From CAVQEK01 sp964596645 (GTDB lineage: Bacteria > Bacteroidota > Bacteroidia > Cytophagales > Cyclobacteriaceae), in NCBI GenBank assembly GCA_964596645.1, contig CAZQVB010000062.1, forward strand, positions 1 to 19,554: a stretch of 19,554 nt of DNA, written 5' to 3'. This document shows, piece after piece, positions 13,137-19,554 of the stretch (the first letter of the stretch is position 1; every line of letters starts with the position of its first letter). The translations under genes and the position numbers were made by a program. The notes beneath the pieces were generated by a model, which worked only from the letters and a program-made list of their open reading frames with translations, did not search any database and was not told where the DNA came from.

Positions 13137-15269
13137 ATGCAACTCGAGAAGTTTAGCTACGACAACAAGATTGTCAAGTATTTTTCAATAGCCACGGTGG
13201 TATGGGGCACCATAGGCATGTTGGTGGGCATCATCATTGCCTTACAGATATTTCTCCCCGATCTCAACCTGGGCCTGCAGTACACCACCTTCGGCCGCAT
13301 ACGCCCGCTGCACACCAACGCCGTGATCTTTGCTTTTGTCGGCAACATGATATTTGCCGGTGTGTACTACAGCATGCAGCGGCTGCTGAAGGCCCGCATG
13401 TACAGCGACCTGCTGAGCTGGATACACTTTTGGGGCTGGCAGCTCATCATAGTGTCGGCCGTGGTAACGCTGCCGCTGGGCATCACCACATCCAAAGAAT
13501 ATGCGGAGCTTGAGTGGCCCATCGATATTGCCATCACCATCATTTGGGTCGTTTTTGGTATCAACATGATTGGCACCATCCTGCGCCGCCGGGAGCGCCA
13601 CATGTACGTGGCCATCTGGTTTTATCTGGCGTCTTTCGTTACGGTGGCTGTGCTTCATGTGGTCAACTCTTTCGAACTGCCCGTCACGCTCTTTAAAAGC
13701 TATAGCTGGTACGCCGGCGTACAAGACGCACTGGTGCAGTGGTGGTACGGGCACAATGCGGTTGCATTCTTTCTTACCACACCTTACCTGGGCCTGATGT
13801 ACTACTTCTTGCCGAAGGCAGCCAACCGGCCGGTGTATTCATACAAGCTATCCATCATCCACTTCTGGTCGCTCATCTTCATATATATATGGGCCGGCCC
13901 CCACCACTTACTCTACACCTCGCTGCCCGACTGGGCGCAGTCGCTGGGCGTAGTGTTTTCCATCATGCTCATCGCACCCTCCTGGGGTGGTATGCTGAAC
14001 GGCCTGCTCACCCTGCGCGGTGCCTGGGACAGGGTGCGTGAAGACCCGGTGTTGAAATTTATGGTGGTGGCAGTCACAGCCTATGGCATGGCCACATTTG
14101 AAGGGCCTATGCTTTCGCTCAAAAACTTCAATGCGCTTGCCCACTTCACCGACTACATCATTGCCCACGTGCACGTAGGCGGCCTGGGTTGGAATGGCTT
14201 CCTTACCTTCGGCATACTGTATTGGATGATTCCAAAGATGTGGGGCACCAAGCTGTACTCCGTGAAGCTGGCCAACTTCCACTTTTGGATTGGCTCACTC
14301 GGCATTATCTTCTACGCTTTGCCCCTCTACGCTGCCTTTTTTGTGCAAAGCCTCATGTGGAAGCAATTTACACCGGAAGGCGTATTGGCTTATCCCAACT
14401 TCCTGGAGACCGTGACGCAGATCGTGCCCATGTATGCGCTCAGGGCCTTTGGCGGATTGCTGTACTGGACGGGCGTGCTCACCATGAGCTATAATCTGGT
14501 GAAAACAGCCAAGCAGGGCAAATTCGTGCCCAATGAAGAAGCGCAGGCGCCGGCTTTGGAAAAGAAAAAAATAACAGGCGACTATTGGCACCGCGTGCTG
14601 GAACGCAAGCCGATCCTTTTTACCGTACTGGCTTTGATCGCCGTGCTGATCGGGGGTGTCATCGAGATGGTGCCTACTTTCTTGTTGAAAAACAATGTGC
14701 CCACCATTGGCAGCGTGCAGCCGTACACCCCGCTGGAGCTGCAAGGCCGCGACATATACATAAGAGAAGGCTGCAACAATTGCCACTCGCAGATGGTGCG
14801 GCCGTTTCGACATGAAGTAGTGCGATACGGGCCTTACTCCAAAGCGGGAGAATTTGTGTACGATCACCCATTCTTGTGGGGCTCCAAAAGAACCGGGCCC
14901 GACTTGCACCGTGTGGGTGGCAAGTACCTGCACTCGTGGCACTTCCGGCACATGTACGATCCTACCATCACGTCGGAAGGGTCGCTGATGCCGCCCTACA
15001 CGTGGCTGTACGAACAACATATAGATAAAGCCTCTACGCCAGACAAGATCAATGCCATGCGCACTTTGGGCGTGCCGTATGAGGAGGGGTATGAAGAGGT
15101 GGCCATCCGCGATCTGGAGAAGCAGGCCTCAGAAATAGCCACCAAGCTGGAAGCAGAAGAGCAAGACATTGGCGAGGTGGATCCCGATCTCGAAATTATA
15201 GCCTTGATTGCCTATCTGCAGCGACTGGGCACCGATATAAACGTAGACGTAGACGTCGCCGAAAACTAA
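13137..15269 (+). CDS. ccoNO: Fused cytochrome cbb3 oxidase subunits I and II (CcoN-CcoO)
   Basis: A 710-residue fusion. Residues 1 to about 465 are CcoN, a 12-helix haem-copper core that reduces oxygen. Metal ligands seen are H59 (RPLHTNAV), H206 (WYGHNAV), H256-H257 (GPHHLLYT) and H344/H346 (AHVHVGG). A charged linker (about 466-488) leads to CcoO, with one membrane helix (492-517), a haem c motif C546-N-N-C549-H550 and a likely axial methionine at M619 (GSLMPPYTW). Fusion of these subunits is usual in Bacteroidota. The gene opens the structural operon, 189 bp after ccoS, behind a CRP/FNR-like site. The ATG at 13137 gives the standard N-terminus. Confidence 0.96.
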   Translation: MQLEKFSYDNKIVKYFSIATVVWGTIGMLVGIIIALQIFLPDLNLGLQYTTFGRIRPLHTNAVIFAFVGNMIFAGVYYSMQRLLKARMYSDLLSWIHFWGWQLIIVSAVVTLPLGITTSKEYAELEWPIDIAITIIWVVFGINMIGTILRRRERHMYVAIWFYLASFVTVAVLHVVNSFELPVTLFKSYSWYAGVQDALVQWWYGHNAVAFFLTTPYLGLMYYFLPKAANRPVYSYKLSIIHFWSLIFIYIWAGPHHLLYTSLPDWAQSLGVVFSIMLIAPSWGGMLNGLLTLRGAWDRVREDPVLKFMVVAVTAYGMATFEGPMLSLKNFNALAHFTDYIIAHVHVGGLGWNGFLTFGILYWMIPKMWGTKLYSVKLANFHFWIGSLGIIFYALPLYAAFFVQSLMWKQFTPEGVLAYPNFLETVTQIVPMYALRAFGGLLYWTGVLTMSYNLVKTAKQGKFVPNEEAQAPALEKKKITGDYWHRVLERKPILFTVLALIAVLIGGVIEMVPTFLLKNNVPTIGSVQPYTPLELQGRDIYIREGCNNCHSQMVRPFRHEVVRYGPYSKAGEFVYDHPFLWGSKRTGPDLHRVGGKYLHSWHFRHMYDPTITSEGSLMPPYTWLYEQHIDKASTPDKINAMRTLGVPYEEGYEEVAIRDLEKQASEIATKLEAEEQDIGEVDPDLEIIALIAYLQRLGTDINVDVDVAEN

Positions 15270-15276
15270 AGTCAAT

Positions 15277-15456
15277 ATGTTCAAATACTATTTCGAACGA
15301 ATTCAAGACATCGCCATCTGGCCTGTCATTTCGCTCATTATATTTTTCGTCTTCTTTGTAGGGGTAGTACTGTATGTATTTTTTGTTGACAAAAAATTTA
15401 TTGACAAAATGAAAAACATGCCTTTGGAAGATGACACCACAAAAAAGGACTCTTGA
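15277..15456 (+). CDS. ccoQ: CcoQ-like small subunit of cbb3 oxidase
   Basis: A 59-residue single-span protein, with a hydrophobic segment at about 15-37 ending in YVFFVDKKF and a charged C-terminal tail. Size, topology and position between ccoNO and ccoP are those of CcoQ/FixQ, which stabilises the complex. Sequence conservation in this family is low, so the name rests mainly on context. The start is 7 bp after the ccoNO stop. Confidence 0.8.
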   Translation: MFKYYFERIQDIAIWPVISLIIFFVFFVGVVLYVFFVDKKFIDKMKNMPLEDDTTKKDS

Positions 15457-15476
15457 AATCGATAAAAACCAAGGAT

Positions 15477-16434
15477 ATGCTGCCGAATACAAATTTTTTT
15501 AAAAAGCTGAGCCTTTCATTTTTCTCATTTTTACTGCTGGCCGGCATGCCGCGTGCTTTTGCACAGTCGGAGCCCGCCGATGGCATCAACGATACCGAGC
15601 TTTTGCTGATGCTGGCGATTGGGCTGGTACTGGTGATCGCGCTGCTGATATTGGTGGTGGCGCTGTANNNNNNNNNNGAGCATCGTCAAGTTCATTCTGT
15701 TCGAAGAGCGAAAGGAAAAGCTGGGCTCAGCCGCTGTGGAGGCTGAGAAATCGGCTAAAGTGAGCTGGTGGAAGCGGTTTAAAAGAAAAGCGACCGATGC
15801 CGTGCCAGTACGCCAGGAAGAAACCATTATGCTCGACCATGAATATGACGGCATTCGCGAACTCGACAATCATTTGCCGCCCTGGTGGAAGTGGCTTTTT
15901 TATGTCACCATTGTGTGGTCGGTCGGTTACCTGCTGGTCTATCATGTGTTCGACTGGCTGCCGCTGATGCATGAAGAATACGACATTGCCGTAGAAGCTG
16001 CGGCAGAGGCCCGGGAAGAATTGCTGGCAGAAGCCGGCGGTGAGGTAATCGATGAATCTACCGTGGTGTTCAGCGACAATGCTGCCCACCTCACCAATGG
16101 CGAGCGGATATATCAAACGCAATGCGCCACCTGCCACGGAGTAGCCGGCCAGGGTATGATCGGACCCAACCTTACCGACAACTACTGGATACACGGCAAC
16201 GATATGGCTGCCATCTTCTCTACGGTAAAGTATGGCGTGCCGGCCAAAGGAATGATCGCCTGGCAAAATCTACTTACCCCGGCCGACATGCGCGATGTGT
16301 CGAGTTATGTCGTTACACTACACGGCACAGACCCGCCCAATCCCAAAGCACCGGAGGGGGAATTGTTTGAGGTGGTGGATGAAGAGCCGGCACAGGAGGC
16401 GCCGGCCGACAGTGCCCAGATGGTGATGAACTAA
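15477..16434 (+). CDS. ccoP: Cytochrome cbb3 oxidase subunit III (CcoP), interrupted by an assembly gap
   Basis: A cytochrome c subunit that passes electrons to the oxidase. The ATG at 15477 starts a signal peptide (likely cleaved at AFA-Q, near residue 29) and a first membrane helix (about 42-63), cut by ten N at 15668-15677. After the gap the reading frame is SIVKFILFEERKEK and onward, then a second helix within WWKWLFYVTIVWSVGYLLVY, and one haem c site CATCH (16123-16137). With ten N the two parts are out of frame. A true gap length divisible by three would join them, so this is most likely one intact gene. Only one haem site is present, where proteobacterial CcoP has two. A TTG at 15453 is a possible but less likely start. 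Confidence 0.88.
15668..15677. other. Assembly gap of ten N inside ccoP
   Basis: Ten N replace sequence in the first membrane helix region of CcoP. The number is probably a placeholder. Frame continuity between the two halves of the gene requires a length that is a multiple of three. Confidence 0.95.
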
Positions 16435-16449
16435 AACGACCAATGTGGA

Positions 16450-17901
16450 ATGAGTGAGCATACGCCCAGGCAGGGACAGGTTATTGAGAGGTTTTACGAA
16501 GACGAGGAGCAGTATCGCGACACTATTGCCACGGTAGACACAGAAGGAAAGCGGGTATGGGTTTTCCCCAAAAAACCTTCCGGTCATTTTCATCACCTTC
16601 GCATAGGCGTAGCCATTTTTTTGCTGGTGGTTTTTTTTGGCGGACCTCTCGTGCACATACATGGGCACCCGCTGTTCCTTATCAATGTATTTGAGCGCCA
16701 ATTTGTACTTTTTGGTATACCGTTTTGGCCGCAAGACTTTCACCTTGTCGCCTTAGCCATGATCACTTTCGTGGTGTTTATTGTTCTTTTCACGGTGGTG
16801 TTTGGCCGTGTGTGGTGCGGCTGGGCATGCCCGCAGACCATCTTCCTGGAGATGGTGTTTCGCAAAATCGAATACTGGATAGAGGGCGACGCGGGCAAAC
16901 AGCGCAAGCTGGCCCGATCGGCCTGGAATGCCGAAAAGGTGTTGAAGAAGGGCGCAAAGCACCTCATCTTTATCATCATATCGCTGCTGATTTCGCACAC
17001 CGTAATGGCCTACCTTATTGGCATAGACCAGGTGATAGAAATAGTGAGCCAGCCTCCCACAGAGCACATTACAGGCTTTCTTGGCCTCATGGCCTTTACC
17101 CTTATTTTCTATTTCGTCTTCTCCTGGTTCAGGGAGCAGGCCTGCATAGCCGTATGCCCCTACGGTCGACTACAGGGGGTGTTTTTGGGCAACAACTCCA
17201 TCGCTGTGATGTACGACTGGGTGCGCGGCGAGCCACGCAAGCGATTGAAAAAAAATGACAGCTTCGGCCCCGACCGCGGCGACTGCATCGACTGCAAGCA
17301 TTGCGTACATGTATGCCCCACCGGTATCGACATACGCAACGGCACCCAACTGGAATGCGTGAATTGCACCGCCTGTATGGATGCCTGCGATGACATAATG
17401 GTGAAAATAAACCGGCCTAAAGGGTTGATTAAATATGCCTCGCACAACGGCGTGAAAACTGGAAATCATAAGCTGTTCACACCACGCGTATTAGGCTATT
17501 CTGCTATTCTCCTTGTGCTTATAAGCGCCATCACACTGCTGCTGAGCACCCGCTCCGATATAGAGGTGACGGTACTGAAAGTACCCGGACAGCTTTATCA
17601 AAAACAAGACAATAACCGCATCAGCAACCTCTACAACATTCAGTTTATCAACAAAACCTACGAGCCCTATCTGCTCGACCTCCGTGTGGCCAACATCGAT
17701 AATGCCACCATTAAACGCGTGGGAGAGAGCGCACTCAATGTGCCTGCCAGCGGCACCCTGGATGGGGTTTTCTTCGTAGAAATACCGCAGGAAAGTCTGG
17801 AAGCGGCAAAGACAAAGATATTGATAGAGTTGCTCCACGAGGGTGAGGTGATTGATGAAGTGAAAACAACTTTTATAGGACCCATAAACTACGGCAGATG
17901 A
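16450..17901 (+). CDS. ccoG: Cbb3 oxidase accessory protein CcoG (FixG), polyferredoxin
   Basis: A 483-residue membrane iron-sulfur protein. Hydrophobic helices lie near residues 50-70, 97-120, 172-192 and 213-232. Cysteine motifs CGWACPQT and CIAVCPYGR flank the membrane core. Two 4Fe-4S ferredoxin motifs follow: C279, C282, C285, C289 and C303, C306, C309, C313. A further helix (about 345-362) precedes a periplasmic Ig-like domain. CcoG is thought to reduce Cu2+ to Cu+ for CcoI-linked copper delivery to the oxidase. It lies 15 bp after ccoP and overlaps ccoH by four bases. Length and motifs are complete. Confidence 0.95.
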   Translation: MSEHTPRQGQVIERFYEDEEQYRDTIATVDTEGKRVWVFPKKPSGHFHHLRIGVAIFLLVVFFGGPLVHIHGHPLFLINVFERQFVLFGIPFWPQDFHLVALAMITFVVFIVLFTVVFGRVWCGWACPQTIFLEMVFRKIEYWIEGDAGKQRKLARSAWNAEKVLKKGAKHLIFIIISLLISHTVMAYLIGIDQVIEIVSQPPTEHITGFLGLMAFTLIFYFVFSWFREQACIAVCPYGRLQGVFLGNNSIAVMYDWVRGEPRKRLKKNDSFGPDRGDCIDCKHCVHVCPTGIDIRNGTQLECVNCTACMDACDDIMVKINRPKGLIKYASHNGVKTGNHKLFTPRVLGYSAILLVLISAITLLLSTRSDIEVTVLKVPGQLYQKQDNNRISNLYNIQFINKTYEPYLLDLRVANIDNATIKRVGESALNVPASGTLDGVFFVEIPQESLEAAKTKILIELLHEGEVIDEVKTTFIGPINYGR

Positions 17902-18344
17902 GCTGGGGCTGGCGTATATTCACCATTTACGTGGTTTTTGTTTTGCTCATTTTGGGCATGGTATTCTTTGCCATGCGGCAAAATGTAGACCTGGTGGCCA
18001 AAGATTATTATAAGCAGGAAATTGAATATCAAACCACCATTGACAAGCTAAAGAATGCGCGGGACCTGCCACAGCCGTTGCTCGTGCAGCACGATGATAC
18101 CAAAGATCAACTGATGGTGGTTTTCCCCGCCAACATTTCCGCCAATGGCGTGCAGGGGCAAATTCACTTTTATAAACCAGACAATGCCACGCTCGACTGG
18201 TCTGAGGCAGTACAGCCCGATGCCCAGGGCCGGCAGGCGATCGATCTGAAAAAAATGGCAGCAGGCCGGTGGAAGGTCAGCATCGATTGGCGCGCCAACG
18301 GCAACGATTACCTCACAGAGGAAACATTGGAGCTGACCGACTAG
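17898..18344 (+). CDS. ccoH: CcoH (FixH) cbb3 oxidase assembly protein
   Basis: A 148-residue protein with one N-terminal membrane helix (about 7-26), the conserved DLVAKDYYKQEIEYQ block (31-45) and a periplasmic beta-rich domain. This is the layout of FixH, which binds early cbb3 subunits during assembly. The ATG overlaps the ccoG stop (ATGA), so the two are translationally coupled. Family length is normal. Confidence 0.92.
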   Translation: MSWGWRIFTIYVVFVLLILGMVFFAMRQNVDLVAKDYYKQEIEYQTTIDKLKNARDLPQPLLVQHDDTKDQLMVVFPANISANGVQGQIHFYKPDNATLDWSEAVQPDAQGRQAIDLKKMAAGRWKVSIDWRANGNDYLTEETLELTD

Positions 18345-18387
18345 CATGCCGATACCGCCTATAAAAGATAATTGCTAAATTCAACCC

Positions 18388-19080
18388 ATGTTCACAGCCT
18401 TTGCCATCGGACTTTTGGGTAGCCTGCATTGCGCCGGCATGTGTGGCCCTATTGTGCTGGCACTGCCCGGCAACAGGGTTAACTATGACTTTCTCTGGAA
18501 GCGAGTATTGTACAACGGCGGGCGCATTGTCACCTATGCTGCCATTGGCTTACTCTTCGGACTGCTCGGCGAAGGACTGGCCCTGGCCGGATTTCAGCAG
18601 ATCATCTCCATCGCTACCGGTGTACTGCTGCTGCTGATGCTGCTTTTCCCATACATACAGCGCTCCGTCAACACCACGCCGAGTGCCTGGGGCAGATGGG
18701 TGGCCCGGGTGAAAACCATGCTGGGCAGCCGCCTGAAATCTGGTAGTGCCCGCTCATTATTCAGCATCGGCTTGCTCAATGGCCTGCTTCCCTGTGGGTT
18801 GGTGTATCTGGCACTGGCCGGTGCGCTTACTTCCGGCAGTGCGGTACATGGTGCCCTGTATATGCTGGTATTTGGTATTGGCACCATGCCCATGCTCCTG
18901 GGTGTGGCATATGGCGGCCAGGTCATGAGCCCACGCCTGCGCCATAAACTTAGCCGCGCCCTGCCCGCTTTTGTCTTTATACTCGCATGTCTTTTCATAG
19001 TGCGCGGCCTCGGGCTGGGCATCCCCTTCCTTAGCCCCACCATAGGATTCGGCATAGACAATGCCCCCATTTGCTATTGA
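18388..19080 (+). CDS. TauE/SafE-like (DsbD_2-type) membrane protein of the cco locus
   Basis: A 230-residue protein with about six membrane helices. It has two cysteine-bearing motifs in matching positions of the two halves: LGSLHCAGMCGP (10-21) and NGLLPCGLVY (131-140). This is the family often labelled sulfite exporter TauE/SafE, also related to DsbD's membrane domain. Members in cco operons are thought to handle copper or thiol redox for oxidase assembly, which fits better here than sulfite export. It is 43 bp after ccoH and is the last gene of the plus-strand run. I see no terminator after it. Confidence 0.88.
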   Translation: MFTAFAIGLLGSLHCAGMCGPIVLALPGNRVNYDFLWKRVLYNGGRIVTYAAIGLLFGLLGEGLALAGFQQIISIATGVLLLLMLLFPYIQRSVNTTPSAWGRWVARVKTMLGSRLKSGSARSLFSIGLLNGLLPCGLVYLALAGALTSGSAVHGALYMLVFGIGTMPMLLGVAYGGQVMSPRLRHKLSRALPAFVFILACLFIVRGLGLGIPFLSPTIGFGIDNAPICY

Positions 19081-19195
19081 AATCCATCAGGGGGAGAGCG
19101 GCGGGAGAACCGTTAAGAGCAACTTTCTAATAGCCAAAATCATCATGCCTGCCTCTAAATTTACGTCAGGGTTTCAGCTTCCATTTATTCTTTGG

Positions 19196-19222
19196 CAGAT
19201 CCTGCAACGAGTTCAGGATCTG
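19196..19222. repeat. Palindromic intergenic repeat, right copy
   Basis: CAGATCCTG (19196-19204) and CAGGATCTG (19214-19222) are perfect 9-bp inverted arms around CAACGAGTT. The core matches the left copy at 141-165 apart from one central substitution and the outer arm. The different arms keep complementarity on both sides, as expected for a maintained structure. Confidence 0.6.
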
Positions 19223-19423
19223 TTGGCTATTGGCAAAGGCCGCTGATAATGCGCGACGGCCATTCAAAACAGCGAGCGTGCTCATTTCCATGGTCTGTAC
19301 CCACAGACCATTTCGAGCGGTAGGCCCCACGCGCATGGCAGCATGAATTTGACTAGACTTTTCTCTGGATCGTTTCTTTTCATCCACTGGAAAAGAGATG
19401 AACAGCCATGGATGGTCGGCATC

Positions 19424-19457
19424 TTTTAGGGCATTTTAATAGCAATATCACTGCTAA
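19424..19457. repeat. Dispersed intergenic repeat, right copy
   Basis: This 34-bp stretch, from TTTTAGGGCAT to ATATCACTGCTAA, matches 56-88 in the same orientation with one indel and a few substitutions. The surrounding bases do not match those of the left copy. Confidence 0.6.
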
Positions 19458-19554
19458 GGCTTTTCACTTGCTCATGCTTATAAAAGTCTTCAACTCCACA
19501 CCGCCAGCTTGCCGCTTTTCACTCCACGGGCCGTGGGGCCGCGTCATGTCACTC

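Larger units (their letters stand above)
19081..19554. other. Non-coding right flank
   Basis: I see no credible gene. A minus-strand open frame of 73 codons (19166-19387) runs through the palindromic repeat and has no recognisable domain. The region holds second copies of the palindromic repeat and of the dispersed repeat found in the left flank. It also has a 13-bp palindrome CCACGGGCCGTGG (19524-19536). No terminator for the cco run is evident. Confidence 0.6.

Noticed and set aside
15736..16434. A separate gene starting at GTG 15736 for the cytochrome part of CcoP
   Set aside because: The same frame is open back to the N gap and encodes the expected CcoP residues there; the GTG is an internal valine.
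19166..19387. A 73-codon minus-strand gene
   Set aside because: It has no recognisable domain, runs through the palindromic repeat and ends just past it; it is probably chance coding in repeat DNA.
19464..19547. A 27-codon minus-strand frame next to the dispersed repeat
   Set aside because: It is too short and has no supporting motif or neighbour.
1..19554. CRISPR array, tRNA or rRNA genes
   Set aside because: I found no regularly spaced identical repeats of the needed length, no cloverleaf-like stretch and no rRNA-like sequence.

Overview
The window looks like a piece of a Bacteroidota genome, probably a Cytophagales-type marine or soil bacterium. The reasons are a cytochrome cbb3 oxidase with CcoN and CcoO fused in one chain, promoters of the TTTG / TAnnTTTG type, few Shine-Dalgarno sequences, a LytS/LytTR pair, and a sulfite reductase with a HEPN-like tail. 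The genus cannot be read from the sequence. Both ends are non-coding and rich in dispersed repeats, so the window may be a contig bounded by repeats.

Layout. (1) 1-429: non-coding flank with two copies of a GGTGGGTCA motif (possibly an IS21-family end), a dispersed repeat, a palindromic repeat, a degenerate 8-bp tandem repeat and a large inverted repeat. (2) 430-4698, minus strand: a four-gene operon reading membrane-fusion (HlyD-type) protein, secreted protein with three internal repeats, LytS-type histidine kinase, LytTR response regulator. No ABC transporter or outer-membrane channel is present. (3) 4801-9482, minus strand: a sulfur-assimilation operon reading siroheme sulfite reductase, uroporphyrinogen-III methyltransferase, precorrin-2 dehydrogenase, APS reductase, then a terminator. 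Its 5' leader encodes a short peptide with a CACWFWCC cluster. This is followed by three helices that exclude one another, as in a classical transcription attenuator. This is the most interesting item in the window. (4) 9600-10173, minus strand: a Fur-family regulator with its own promoter. (5) 10340-19080, plus strand: the cbb3 oxidase locus, made of ccoI and ccoS (copper ATPase and maturation), then ccoNO, ccoQ, ccoP, ccoG, ccoH and a TauE/SafE-like membrane protein. A CRP/FNR-like box sits about 43 bp upstream of the likely ccoNO transcription start. A 10-N assembly gap interrupts ccoP. (6) 19081-19554: non-coding flank carrying second copies of two repeats seen in the left flank.

How the genes fit together. 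The sulfur operon would take APS to sulfite to sulfide and make the siroheme that its reductase needs. ATP sulfurylase is not in the window. The cco locus would build and metallate a high-affinity terminal oxidase for low oxygen. The HlyD/two-component operon probably links an envelope signal to an export or envelope function that cannot be named from sequence.
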